A stretch of DNA of 64,000 nt from Polaribacter litorisediminis (GCF_019968605.1 NZ_CP082966.1:4205501-4269500), one strand, 5' to 3'; counted from the stretch's first letter, positions 19,505-30,417 are shown. Notes: generated by a model not told the origin, from the letters alone. Made by a program: numbers and translations.

Positions 19505-19636
19505 TATAATTCCGTGTACATAAATTGAATTATTTTTTGATTCATTGAAATGAAAAAAGAATGAGCACTGCCTTCGCTACGGTCATTTTTTTAATAAAAA
19601 GTAAGCGAAAAAGAAACGATTTATTACGGCATTATA
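19505..19636 (+). repeat. MITE-like repeat B, copy 1 (132 bp)
   Basis: The element is bounded by TATAATTCCGTGT and ACGGCATTATA, near-perfect inverted ends. Its sequence matches the reverse complement of 34579-34712 over the full length, including the blocks AATTGAATTATTTTTTGATT, GGTCATTTTTTTAA and AGCGAAAAAGAA. It is non-coding and has no transposase. Confidence 0.65.
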
Positions 19637-19705
19637 TATCTAAAATGTTATGAGTTTATATCTGGTAATGATGCTAAATTGATCATGCTATGAAAGCCAT
19701 ACCAT

Positions 19706-20191
19706 TTAAGTTAATAACGCTTCTATTGCAGCCAATTCACTACTTCTTCCTCGAATAATTAAACAATAATTATCATTTTTTAATGCAGAGAAATAGCTTT
19801 TAAATTCCTTTGCATCAATACCTAATCCTCTAAAAATACCAGCAAGACCTGCTGGTAAAGAAGCGAGTTCTTTTTTATTAACTTTATTAAGAAATACAGG
19901 GGTTAGATGCCCCGCAATAAACAAGGAACCAAGCTCTGGGTTATAAAAGTAGCCAAACTCAAATTCCTTACCTAAAATGTCTCTTAATTGCTTTTTTATA
20001 TCGGCAATGATTTTTTCAACTTCCTTTTTAGTAAGTGTTTTACGGGTCGTTATTTTTCCTAAAATGGATATTTGAAGCGGTACCTCCATTTTTTGAGCAA
20101 TATTTTTTATAACCTTCCTTATTTCTGATAAATTTGGATATGTTTTAATAATAAATATTTTTTTTGTTTTTTTATTTTCTCCAGAAGACAT
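19706..20191 (-). CDS. Conserved-type hypothetical protein in the LOV-kinase operon
   Basis: A 161-residue, Lys-rich protein without signal peptide or membrane segment; not recognised. The middle is a charged helical stretch (LTKKEVEKIIADIKKQLRDI). The C-terminal 55 residues (LPAGLAGIFRGLGIDAKEF, YFSALKNDNYCLIIRGRSSE) resemble the C-terminal fold of DUF1269/general-stress 17M proteins, where a short alpha/beta unit follows a glycine zipper, but the zipper is missing here. It lies 84 bases after the hybrid regulator on the same strand, so it is probably the last gene of the kinase-regulator operon. Its link to that signalling system is inferred from position only. Confidence 0.6.
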   Translation of the reverse strand: MSSGENKKTKKIFIIKTYPNLSEIRKVIKNIAQKMEVPLQISILGKITTRKTLTKKEVEKIIADIKKQLRDILGKEFEFGYFYNPELGSLFIAGHLTPVFLNKVNKKELASLPAGLAGIFRGLGIDAKEFKSYFSALKNDNYCLIIRGRSSELAAIEALLT

Positions 20192-20275
20192 AGTATAAAT
20201 ATTTATATAGATTTATAGCATTGAGAAATGAATCTTAACATTCCCTTTTTTCAATAAAAATAGAACATCAATATT

Positions 20276-21346
20276 TTATCCAAACATCGCAATGTTGTTC
20301 AAATATTTAGGATTTTCTATATAGATTTCTCTGTGCACACCAAGAGTTACTAAGTTTTCGTCTTTAAAATCGGTTAGCATTCTAATGGCAGTTTCAGTAG
20401 CCGTACCTATAAGACTCGCTAAATCTTCTCTAGAAATTGAAATTCCTTTATTATCAGAATGATAAAGTATTTCTTTTTTAGATAAATCTACAAGCACTTT
20501 TGCCAAGCGCTGTCTAACGGTTGCAAAAGCCATGCTAATTAGTTGTTCCTGAAGTTCTACAATATCATTAGAAATCATAGAAATAAATTTATTCGAGATC
20601 AATTTATCCCCAAATAATAAGGATTTAAAATCTGTTTTAGGTATTTCAAACAAACTTGTGTCTTCTAAAGCAATGGCAGTATCTCTATAAGATCCTGCAT
20701 CAGAAAGCACAGAAAGTTGTCCAAAAAATTGTCCGGGTCCAAATAAGCCAGTTACCAAACATTTACCAGATTCTGTAGTTTTATAAGTTTTTATGACTCC
20801 TTTTTGAATAAAATAGAGTGCATGTGCCGTATCACCTTCCATAAAAATAGTGTCTTTTTTCTGAAAGTTTATAACATCTCTATTTTCATAAAGGCTTTCG
20901 ATTCCTTCATGCATAGATACTTCATTAAAGAACTGTTTAACTCCTGCTAAATCTTTAGAAAATTCTTTTTTAAGAAAGCTATGTTTTTTGAGTCTAGAAG
21001 CCACTGCTTCTAATAATTCGTTTTCTTGAAAAGGCTTTTTAAGATAATCATCAGCGCCTAGGTTCATTCCTTTTCTAACATCTGTTCTTTCTGTTTTAGC
21101 GGTTAAAAAAATAAAAGGAGTCCTAGCTGTTTTTTTGTCTTTATTTAAATTTAGCAATACGTCATAACCATTCATTTTTGGCATCATAATATCACAAATA
21201 ATAATATCAGGTTGAAATGATTTTGCACTTGCTATACCATTATCTCCATCTGAAGCGGTGCTAACTTGATAGTTGGCTAGTTCTAATATTTCTGCTGTAT
21301 TTTCTCGGACATCTTGGTTATCTTCAATGATTAAAATTTTTTTCAT
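20276..21346 (-). CDS. Receiver-CRP/FNR hybrid response regulator
   Basis: A 356-residue regulator. Residues 1-120 are a CheY-like receiver with phospho-acceptor Asp52 (IIICDIMMPKMNG) and conserved Lys104. Residues about 140-260 are a cyclic-nucleotide-binding-type beta barrel (MEGDTAHALYFIQKG, GPGQFFGQLSVLSD). Residues about 304-330 are a CRP-type winged helix-turn-helix. The recognition helix keeps Glu318 and Arg322, the residues that in CRP and FNR read TGA half-sites. There is no FNR-type cysteine cluster, so it cannot carry the oxygen-sensing iron-sulfur centre. It starts 8 bases after the kinase gene ends. It is the best candidate for binding the TGAyC...GrTCA palindromes in this window, including the one in front of its own operon. 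Confidence 0.9.
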   Translation of the reverse strand: MKKILIIEDNQDVRENTAEILELANYQVSTASDGDNGIASAKSFQPDIIICDIMMPKMNGYDVLLNLNKDKKTARTPFIFLTAKTERTDVRKGMNLGADDYLKKPFQENELLEAVASRLKKHSFLKKEFSKDLAGVKQFFNEVSMHEGIESLYENRDVINFQKKDTIFMEGDTAHALYFIQKGVIKTYKTTESGKCLVTGLFGPGQFFGQLSVLSDAGSYRDTAIALEDTSLFEIPKTDFKSLLFGDKLISNKFISMISNDIVELQEQLISMAFATVRQRLAKVLVDLSKKEILYHSDNKGISISREDLASLIGTATETAIRMLTDFKDENLVTLGVHREIYIENPKYLNNIAMFG

Positions 21347-21353
21347 AATTAAT

Positions 21354-24350
21354 TTATTTAGTTGTTTGGTTAATTAATTTAGTGGGTCGTTTAGTTAGTT
21401 TTGGCCACTTTATTAAAAAAGTAGTGCCTTTATTAATAGCGCTTTTAAAGCTAATAGTGCCCCCCATAAGGTCTACGTATTGTTTTACAATATTAAGACC
21501 TAGTCCTGTTCCTTCAATATTTTGTACATTTTTTGCTCTAAAAAAACGTTCAAATAATTTGTCTTGTTCTTCTTCAGGAATACCAATACCTAAGTCTTTA
21601 ACTTCTAGAGATACAAAAAAGTCATTTTCTTTAATTTTAATAATGATATCTGTATTTTCTGGAGAATATTTTATGGCATTCGATAGCAAATTCATTAAAA
21701 TATGACTCACTAGTTTTGGGTCTAGGTTGATGAAAACAGGTTTTATGGGTGTTGAAAAAATGATGTTTTTACCTCTATTTTTTGTGATAGATACTTCTTC
21801 TAAAATTGTTTTAGAAAGCGCAACAAAATCAAAGAGTTTATTATTTGTCATTAATTTTCCTTCCTCTAATTTGCTTAAAGACAAGAAATCATTTAAAATA
21901 ATAACCAATTGTTTTACATTTTTCTGTATTTGATTTACATATTTTTCACGCTTTAATTCATATCCAACTTCGTTTTGTTTAGCAATAAGAATTGCTGATG
22001 TTTGAATTGCACTTAAAGGTGTTCTAAATTCGTGAGAAGCCATAGAAACAAAACGAGATTTTAATTCATTAAGTTCCCGCTCTTTTTCTAATGCTTGTTT
22101 GGTGTCTTTTTCTATTTTTTTTTGAGCAGTGATATCGTTATAAACAAATAATGCACTAGAAATTATACCTTCTTTATCAATTAACGGCGAGGTGTTTGCT
22201 GCAAAATATTGATTTTTATACCTTATTTCGAAACTAAGATGTTCTCCGCCTATGGTCTTAGAAATATCTTGTTTTAGTTTGGTTTTTTGTTCTGTAGAAA
22301 AGATAGGAAAATCATCTATAGTTGTGTCATGAAAAATGATAGTATCTAATTTTAAGGGTTTAACAGATGCGCCTTCGATAAGAATTATTTGAAAATTTCG
22401 GTTAAAAACAATGATAAATCCATTAGGAAAATTTTTAGCAATTGCTGAGGATAAATATTTACTAGCAGCAGCAATTTTCTCCGCTGCTAGCGTTTCTTCT
22501 ATTTGGTCTTCTAAACTTAAATTAGAGGTTACAAGCTGTTTTGCGGTAATTGTTAATTCTTCGGTTCTATTTTCTACTTTTTTCTCTAATTCTTTAGCAT
22601 ATTTGGCAAGTTGATTTCTACTGACTTCCAGTTCTTTTTCTAGTCTTTTTTCTTCTGTAATATCGATTCCAGAACTAATAACACTAATCGGATAATTGTT
22701 ATGATCTCTTATAATTCCGTAGCGCCATTGAATAATTCGTTCTCTATTTCCTGCCAAAACTTTGTTTTCGTAGGCATCAATTGGTGCAATCTCACTTTTT
22801 ATTACTTGGTCAAAAATTGCTGATAATTTTTTTCTATTGCGTTCTGGTATAAAATTATTGAACCAGTTTTTACCAATAATTTCATGATGTAAAACTTGTA
22901 GAACCTCGCATGCCTTTCGGTTGGCAAATTCTATTTTATGATTGGCATTTATAACCAAAAAAATTGAGGAAGCGGTGTTCATATAGCGATATAATAGCTC
23001 CTTCTCTTTTTTGAGTTCTAATACTTTTTCTTCTAATTCTAGAGCCTGCTGTTCTAAAGCTCTTTTATTCTCTTGTAATTCAATGCCCTTGTTATGTGCT
23101 TCAATAGCGATACTAGCTAAATGACTCAAGTCTAAAAGAATTTTTTTTTCTTCTTTTGAAGCTTTTCTTCCATCCTTACTGTATATCGTAAATCTGCCTA
23201 AAATATTTTTGGTAGAAGAAAGAATGGGAGACGAACAGCATACTTTTAGATCATTTTTTAGAGCAATTTCTTTATGACCCTCCCAAAGGATCTTTTCCTC
23301 TGTTTTGGAAACAAAAATCTCCTTTTTTAAAAATTCAATAGTACCAAAAAAATCTTCTTTTAACTCAGTAGTACTATCTTCAGTATTACCCGGAATGTTT
23401 TTTGTTAAATGTGCAGATGTATAATTGTGTAGCACTTTATTTTCTTTATCTAATACTAAAATAGACGCTAAACAATTTTTAAAATGATCTTCAATAATTT
23501 TTGTGATTTTGGTAGAAATTGTTTTTAATGATTGATTTTCAGCAATTAGCTCAAGTATTTTTTGGGTATGATTTTTAAGATTTTCTTGTTTTACTTTATT
23601 CGTAACATCATTTTGTACTCCAATATAATTAGTTAAAATATTGTCTTCATTAAAGACTGGGGTAATACTAACGTTATTCCAAAATAGTGTCCCATCTTTT
23701 TTATAATTACGGACAATAACATTGCATAATTGTTCATTCTGAATCGCATTTTTTATAACGCTAATAGCCTTTTGATTAACATCATCTCGTTGTAAAAAAG
23801 AGCAATTTTTATCAAGTACTTCTTCTTCTTTATATCCTGTTATTTTTGTAAAAGCAGCATTGCAATAAATAATAGGGTTGCCCTTTTTTTGAGCATCAGT
23901 AATCAAGATACCATTACTAGTAGAGGCCAATGCGTTATTTCTAATACTAAATAAAGTATCTTGTTTTTTTTGTGCAGTAATATCAACTACAAACGCAATA
24001 ACAGCTTTTTTCCCTGCAATTGTTGTTGGGCTTAAACTAATATTTACAGGAAATTGAGAGCCATCTTTCTTTTGTCCCCACAACTCTAAATGTTGTGTCC
24101 TTGTTCTTGGGTTGGGCTTCGTAATATAGCCTTCTCTATGATTTTGATGTATTTTTTTAAATTTATTCGGAATAAGAATTTCTATTTCTTGGTTTTCAAG
24201 TTCGTCTAGATCATAGCCAAAGAGTTTTGCACTAGCCAAATTGGCTTTTATAATACAACCATTAGCATCTACTACCAAAATACCTTCCACTGATGACTGA
24301 AATATATTTTTAAATAATTCTATTTCTATATCTTGAAGTTCTTTATTCAT
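21354..24350 (-). CDS. PAS/LOV/GAF multi-domain sensor histidine kinase
   Basis: A 998-residue soluble sensor kinase without membrane segments. Domains in order: PAS (about 11-125); a LOV-type PAS (138-250) with KNCSFLQ containing Cys183, NYKKDGTLFWN and GVQNDVT; GAF (about 265-425); a short coiled coil; PAS (about 465-580); coiled coil; PAS (about 645-755); HisKA with His773 (SMASHEFRTP); and HATPase with N, G1 (DLGIGIP) and G2 (GTGLGL) boxes. Cys183 and the Asn/Gln residues are those used by LOV domains for flavin adduct formation, although the usual Arg of NCRFLQ is Ser. It probably phosphorylates the hybrid regulator directly downstream. Its promoter carries an FNR-like site. Confidence 0.9.
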   Translation of the reverse strand: MNKELQDIEIELFKNIFQSSVEGILVVDANGCIIKANLASAKLFGYDLDELENQEIEILIPNKFKKIHQNHREGYITKPNPRTRTQHLELWGQKKDGSQFPVNISLSPTTIAGKKAVIAFVVDITAQKKQDTLFSIRNNALASTSNGILITDAQKKGNPIIYCNAAFTKITGYKEEEVLDKNCSFLQRDDVNQKAISVIKNAIQNEQLCNVIVRNYKKDGTLFWNNVSITPVFNEDNILTNYIGVQNDVTNKVKQENLKNHTQKILELIAENQSLKTISTKITKIIEDHFKNCLASILVLDKENKVLHNYTSAHLTKNIPGNTEDSTTELKEDFFGTIEFLKKEIFVSKTEEKILWEGHKEIALKNDLKVCCSSPILSSTKNILGRFTIYSKDGRKASKEEKKILLDLSHLASIAIEAHNKGIELQENKRALEQQALELEEKVLELKKEKELLYRYMNTASSIFLVINANHKIEFANRKACEVLQVLHHEIIGKNWFNNFIPERNRKKLSAIFDQVIKSEIAPIDAYENKVLAGNRERIIQWRYGIIRDHNNYPISVISSGIDITEEKRLEKELEVSRNQLAKYAKELEKKVENRTEELTITAKQLVTSNLSLEDQIEETLAAEKIAAASKYLSSAIAKNFPNGFIIVFNRNFQIILIEGASVKPLKLDTIIFHDTTIDDFPIFSTEQKTKLKQDISKTIGGEHLSFEIRYKNQYFAANTSPLIDKEGIISSALFVYNDITAQKKIEKDTKQALEKERELNELKSRFVSMASHEFRTPLSAIQTSAILIAKQNEVGYELKREKYVNQIQKNVKQLVIILNDFLSLSKLEEGKLMTNNKLFDFVALSKTILEEVSITKNRGKNIIFSTPIKPVFINLDPKLVSHILMNLLSNAIKYSPENTDIIIKIKENDFFVSLEVKDLGIGIPEEEQDKLFERFFRAKNVQNIEGTGLGLNIVKQYVDLMGGTISFKSAINKGTTFLIKWPKLTKRPTKLINQTTK

Positions 24351-24375
24351 TTTCTTTTTTAGTTATTAAAAAGAC

Positions 24376-24418
24376 CAAATGTATACACAAGATACATAAT
24401 TTAAAATGATCTAGGTCA
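24376..24418 (-). promoter_or_regulatory. FNR-like site and -7 element of the LOV-kinase operon
   Basis: On the minus strand the palindrome TGACCTAGATCA (24407-24418) stands 29.5 bases, centre to edge, before TACATTTG (24376-24383). The 16-mer around it is identical to that in front of ppsA. This implies autoregulation of the kinase-regulator operon. Confidence 0.7.
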
Positions 24419-24453
24419 TGTTACAGATTTCATTTTTAAATGTTTACATCTAC

Positions 24454-24496
24454 TGATCTAGATCATTTTAAAAAATTACCAATAGCGGTAGTTTTG
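24454..24496 (+). promoter_or_regulatory. FNR-like site and -7 element of the peroxiredoxin operon
   Basis: TGATCTAGATCA at 24454-24465 is a perfect 12-base palindrome and the closest to the FNR consensus half-site TGAT. TAGTTTTG at 24489-24496 follows at the same 29.5-base spacing. The two divergent sites at 24407 and 24454 serve opposite strands. Confidence 0.7.
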
Positions 24497-24535
24497 ATTT
24501 CAGTAATAATTTTAGTTAAAACTAATAGTAGAACA

Positions 24536-25255
24536 ATGGAAACGATTCAAGAAAAAGAGCAAATTTCGGCAATGCCAAGAATAGGAGATAAGGCTCCTAA
24601 TTTTAAAGCAACAACAACCCAAGGAGATATTAATTTCCCTGAAGATTATGCAGGTAAATGGGTAATTCTGTTTAGTCATCCGGCAGATTTTACACCTGTT
24701 TGTACTTCAGAATTTATAACGTTTGCAAATCTTGAAAGTAAATTTAACGAGGCTAATTGTTTATTACTTGGTTTGTCTATTGATGGTTTATATAGCCATA
24801 TTGCTTGGTTGCGCACCATTAAAGACAAAATAGAATTTAATGGAATAAAAAACATGGAAGTCAAGTTTCCTTTAATAGAAGATATTTCGATGACAATAGC
24901 TAAAAAATATGGAATGGTACAGCCTAACGAAAGTAAAACTCAGGCGGTCCGAGCTGTATTTTTTATAGATCCAAATGGTATAGTTAGAGCGCTAATTTAT
25001 TATCCTATAAGTCTCGGAAGAAATTTTGATGAAATTTATAGAGCATTAATCGCCATGCAAACAGCAGACGCATTTAACATAGCTACTCCAGCAGATTGGC
25101 AACCAGGAGATGATGTCATTATTTCGCCTGCAGGATCTTGTGGTGTTGCAGAACAAAGGATGACTTCTAGTGATGAGCTAGATTGTAAAGACTGGTTTTT
25201 TTGTACTAAAAAATTAGACAAACAAGAAGTGTTAAGCACTATTTTAAAAAAGTAA
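24536..25255 (+). CDS. Peroxiredoxin (Prx6/AhpC-TSA type)
   Basis: A 239-residue peroxiredoxin that reduces hydrogen peroxide and organic peroxides. The peroxidatic Cys56 is in SHPADFTPVCTSEF. C-terminal cysteines 202, 217 and 223 resemble the extra cysteines of archaeal-type Prx6 enzymes that resolve the sulfenic acid. The ATG at 24536 is chosen over an in-frame ATG at 24440. The earlier one lies upstream of the FNR-like site and of the -7 element at 24489, so it could not be in the transcript. It would also add a hydrophobic leader not seen in this family. It begins an array of same-strand genes reaching the N-ATPase operon. Confidence 0.88.
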   Translation: METIQEKEQISAMPRIGDKAPNFKATTTQGDINFPEDYAGKWVILFSHPADFTPVCTSEFITFANLESKFNEANCLLLGLSIDGLYSHIAWLRTIKDKIEFNGIKNMEVKFPLIEDISMTIAKKYGMVQPNESKTQAVRAVFFIDPNGIVRALIYYPISLGRNFDEIYRALIAMQTADAFNIATPADWQPGDDVIISPAGSCGVAEQRMTSSDELDCKDWFFCTKKLDKQEVLSTILKK

Positions 25256-25397
25256 AATAAACCAAAGAATAGCTAAAAAATTGATTATCAAAAGCTAAAA
25301 TAATGTTTTAAATGATGAAAATTTTAAACTGATTGGAGTGGATTTAAAATGAAAAGGAAAGTGGAGAGATTAAAAATGAATGTAAAAATCCTAAGTT

Positions 25398-25607
25398 ATG
25401 ACAAAAAATATGGGGATACCAGATCGAATTACCAGAGTAATACTCGCTACTATTCCGCCAGTATTAATCTATAATGATATAATATCGGGTGTTTTTGCTA
25501 TGGTATTATTAGGAATCACAGGTTTTTTTTTGATAACAAGCCTATTTGGTTTCTGTCCGTTTTATACTTTTTTTGGAATAAGAACAAAGAAAAAAATAGA
25601 AGATTAA
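25398..25607 (+). CDS. YgaP-type DUF2892 membrane protein
   Basis: A 69-residue protein with two membrane segments (ILATIPPVLIYNDIISGVFAM and MVLLGITGFFLITSLFGF) and the family motif GFCPFYTFFGI near the end. This is the DUF2892 fold, found alone or as the membrane part of the rhodanese YgaP. The Cys may take part in thiol or sulfur redox chemistry, but this small form has no rhodanese domain. It sits between the peroxiredoxin and the SHOCT protein, 11 bases before the latter, suggesting one transcript. Confidence 0.8.
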   Translation: MTKNMGIPDRITRVILATIPPVLIYNDIISGVFAMVLLGITGFFLITSLFGFCPFYTFFGIRTKKKIED

Positions 25608-25617
25608 AAATAAAGAT

Positions 25618-25836
25618 ATGATGAATAATGAATATTACAATTTTTGGGGAATGCATTTAATATGGTGGTTTCTTTGGATCATTGTTTTGTTTTGGATTTT
25701 TGCAACACCTTATGACATTCCGGGGCAAAGAACAAAAAAAGGGACACCATTAGATATTTTAAAGAAGCGATTTGCTTCAGGAGAAATCAATAAGGAAGAG
25801 TTTTTAGAAAAGAAAGAATTGATTGAAAATAACTAG
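25618..25836 (+). CDS. SHOCT domain membrane protein
   Basis: A 72-residue protein with one N-terminal membrane segment (MHLIWWFLWIIVLFWIFATP) and a C-terminal SHOCT motif (DILKKRFASGEINKEEFLEKK). SHOCT domains are short helical modules thought to mediate oligomerisation, and the role here is unknown. It follows the DUF2892 gene by 10 bases. Two neighbouring ATG codons (25618 and 25621) are both possible starts. Confidence 0.8.
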   Translation: MMNNEYYNFWGMHLIWWFLWIIVLFWIFATPYDIPGQRTKKGTPLDILKKRFASGEINKEEFLEKKELIENN

Positions 25837-26008
25837 ATCAACGATTAAATTGAAAACTTATTTATGAAGAAGAGAGGCTTCAAAGCAGGTATCTTTATTT
25901 TAAAATTTCTTGCTATTTAGTTTTTTATAGAAGCAATTACTTTCTAATTTCTTGCGGTTTGGTGCACTATTTTTTTATTAAGAATAACACAATTAAATAT
26001 AGATTAAA

Positions 26009-28401
<2,393 letters not shown>

Positions 28402-28414
28402 AAATTTAAAGAAA

Positions 28415-28804
28415 ATGAACCTAAAAATATTGTTGCCATATAAAGTATTTGCAAATCTTGAAGATGTGAGTAGCATTGTGTTTGAAACCAGTGCAGGTTC
28501 TTATGGTCTTTTACCACAGCGGCTAGATTGCGTTGCAGCATTAGTTCCGGGTATTTTAACCTATAAAATTAAAAATGAAAAAGCAAATTATGTAGCGGTA
28601 GATGAAGGCGTGATGCTGAAAGCAGGTGCACAAGTTTTAGTATCAGTTCAGAATGCTTTTGGTGGCGAAGATTTAGGAAAACTAAATGAACTTATAAAAA
28701 CTGATTTTAGTAATCGAGATGAAATAGAGCGAGAGGCCAAAACCGTTATCGCTAAATTAGAAAGAGGGTTTGTGTACAGCTTTGATAAGTTTCGAAATCA
28801 TTAA
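28415..28804 (+). CDS. atpC: N-ATPase F1 subunit epsilon
   Basis: A 129-residue epsilon subunit, mostly the N-terminal beta-sandwich (GSYGLLPQRLDCVAALVPGIL matches the FGILPGHAPLL-type segment of F-ATPases) and a short helical tail. In F1 it joins the central stalk. It follows atpD by 13 bases and precedes atpQ by 3 bases, which fits tight translational coupling. Confidence 0.88.
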   Translation: MNLKILLPYKVFANLEDVSSIVFETSAGSYGLLPQRLDCVAALVPGILTYKIKNEKANYVAVDEGVMLKAGAQVLVSVQNAFGGEDLGKLNELIKTDFSNRDEIEREAKTVIAKLERGFVYSFDKFRNH

Positions 28805-28807
28805 GAA

Positions 28808-29134
28808 ATGAAATCGAATCAATCAGATAAAAAAGAAGATTTTTTTAGTAGTGAGGTCTCTAAAAAAGAACAGCGTAAGTTAAAAGCTTTGCGCAATAAA
28901 AATTCGGTCTGGTTTGGCTTAGGATTAATGGGAATGGTAGGTTGGTCTGTGGCAGTGCCATCATTGGCAGGTGCGTCTTTAGGTCTTTGGTTAGATAAAT
29001 TGTATCCGCAGTCTTTTTCATGGGCATTGACCTTGTTATTGGTGGGTATTATTATAGGAGGTGTAATTGCTTGGTATTGGGTACTTAAAGAGAATAAAGA
29101 AATACATAAAAATAAAGATGATAGTGATGAATAA
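28808..29134 (+). CDS. atpQ: N-ATPase membrane subunit AtpQ (AtpI-like)
   Basis: A 108-residue protein with a charged N-terminal 45 residues and two membrane segments (FGLGLMGMVGWSVAVPSLAG and FSWALTLLLVGIIIGGVIAWY). The GxxLGxxLD pattern (GASLGLWLDKLYP) is that of AtpI/AtpZ-like assembly or Mg2+-related proteins. In N-ATPase operons this third gene is named atpQ. It overlaps the start of atpR by 8 bases. Confidence 0.85.
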   Translation: MKSNQSDKKEDFFSSEVSKKEQRKLKALRNKNSVWFGLGLMGMVGWSVAVPSLAGASLGLWLDKLYPQSFSWALTLLLVGIIIGGVIAWYWVLKENKEIHKNKDDSDE

Positions 29135-29447
29135 TGCAGTAATAATGATTTTAATTTTTTTAGCAGGAGTAATATTGGGAATAACATTCTATGGCGGACT
29201 TTGGTTTACGGTAAAAAAATCTATCACAGCAAAAAGACCCACAATGTTGTTTTTAAGTAGTTTTTTTATACGAATTGGCATTACCGTAATTGGATTTTAT
29301 TTGATAGGTGGTCATAATTGGCAGTATTTTTTAGGATGTCTTCTAGGCTTTATTGTAGCAAGATTTGTTGTGTTTTACATCACTAAAACAATAAATATAA
29401 AACAGTTTAATTTAACGAGAGAAAAAATTCATGGAACTCAGCCCTGA
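29127..29447 (+). CDS. atpR: N-ATPase membrane subunit AtpR
   Basis: A 106-residue protein with three predicted membrane segments, the small N-ATPase-specific subunit AtpR. The ATG at 29127 (MNNAVIMILIFLAG) is preferred. It gives an 8-base overlap with atpQ and avoids a Lys-rich upstream extension (to 29067) translated within atpQ. It carries several Arg and Lys in the membrane region (FFIRIGITV, ARFVVFYITK), as proposed for a protein contacting the c-ring carboxylates. It overlaps atpB by 17 bases. Confidence 0.8.
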   Translation: MNNAVIMILIFLAGVILGITFYGGLWFTVKKSITAKRPTMLFLSSFFIRIGITVIGFYLIGGHNWQYFLGCLLGFIVARFVVFYITKTINIKQFNLTREKIHGTQP

Positions 29448-30132
29448 TCAAACTATTTTTTGGCAATATGGCTTTATCACCATAAACCTAACCCTTGTAA
29501 CTACGTGGGGTATTATGCTATTGTTAATTGTTTCTGCTAAATTGATTACCCGAAAACTAAAACCAGATATTCAAATTTCTCTTTGGCAATGTTTTTTAGA
29601 AATGATTGTAACAGGGATTAATAAGCAAATAAAAGAAGTAGGTTTAGAAAAACCCGAAGAATACATAGGCTTTATCGGTTCTTTATTTCTGTTTATTGGA
29701 GTTGCTAATATTTGTATCATTTTTCCGGGCTATATACCACCAACCTCGTCACTTTCTACAACGACAGCATTAGCATTATGTGTTTTTTTAGCGGTTCCGT
29801 TTTACGGCATTAGTAAACGTGGGTTTTTAGGCTATCTCAAATCTTTTTTACAACCCACATGGATGATGCTTCCGTTTAATATAATAAGCGAAATCTCAAG
29901 AACCTTGGCATTAGCAGTGCGTTTGTTTGGTAATGTGATGAGTGGTGGTATGATTGTCGCAATTTTGTTGAGCATCTCTCCATTTATTTTCCCTGTCATT
30001 ATGAATTTATTGGGTTTACTGACGGGTACCGTACAGGCTTACATTTTTGCAATTCTTGCTACGGTTTATATTGCTGCTGCAGTTAGAGTCGGGAAAGAAA
30101 AAAATAAAACTAAAGAAATAATAACATCATAA
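29431..30132 (+). CDS. atpB: N-ATPase Fo subunit a
   Basis: A 233-residue subunit a with about five membrane helices. The essential stator arginine is Arg164 in LALAVRLFGN, preceded by ISEISRT as in N-type enzymes. With subunit c it forms the ion path. It is shorter than the housekeeping Bacteroidetes a subunit, which usually has a long periplasmic N-terminus, so this is the second-copy enzyme and not the main ATP synthase. Confidence 0.93.
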   Translation: MELSPDQTIFWQYGFITINLTLVTTWGIMLLLIVSAKLITRKLKPDIQISLWQCFLEMIVTGINKQIKEVGLEKPEEYIGFIGSLFLFIGVANICIIFPGYIPPTSSLSTTTALALCVFLAVPFYGISKRGFLGYLKSFLQPTWMMLPFNIISEISRTLALAVRLFGNVMSGGMIVAILLSISPFIFPVIMNLLGLLTGTVQAYIFAILATVYIAAAVRVGKEKNKTKEIITS

Positions 30133-30143
30133 ATTATAAGAAA

Positions 30144-30413
30144 ATGGATAGTACAACTATAATTGCAATGGCATCCATCATCACCGCAGGTTTTACAACG
30201 GCCATTGGATGCATGATGCCGGCCATCGGAGAGGGTAAGGCAGTATCGTCAGCTTTAAATTCAATAGCGCAACAGCCCGATGCCGCGCCCACTATTACGA
30301 GAACACTTTTTGTTGGACTTGCTATGATAGAGTCTACGGCGATATACTGTTTTGTATTATCAATGATATTAATTTTTGGGAATCCGTTTTGGAATCACAT
30401 TCTAGCTCAATAA
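30144..30413 (+). CDS. atpE: N-ATPase Fo subunit c with two-carboxylate Na+-type site
   Basis: An 89-residue hairpin with two membrane helices and the polar loop SIAQQPDAA. Helix 1 has Glu30 (PAIGEGKA) where Na+-type rotors have Gln32. Helix 2 has Glu63-Ser64-Thr65 and Tyr68 (MIESTAIY), the full Na+-binding set known from Ilyobacter. This two-carboxylate arrangement is known in Fusobacterium and N-type rotors. Ion choice (Na+ or H+) cannot be settled from sequence alone, but Na+ ligands are complete. Confidence 0.93.
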   Translation: MDSTTIIAMASIITAGFTTAIGCMMPAIGEGKAVSSALNSIAQQPDAAPTITRTLFVGLAMIESTAIYCFVLSMILIFGNPFWNHILAQ

Positions 30414-30417
30414 TAAC

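Noticed and set aside
25281..25291. TTGATTATCAA palindrome after the peroxiredoxin gene
   Set aside because: The half-sites are only one base apart instead of four and no TAnnTTTG box follows at the common spacing.
29067..29126. Longer N-terminus for AtpR
   Set aside because: It would add a Lys-rich extension fully inside atpQ; the ATG at 29127 gives the normal short overlap.
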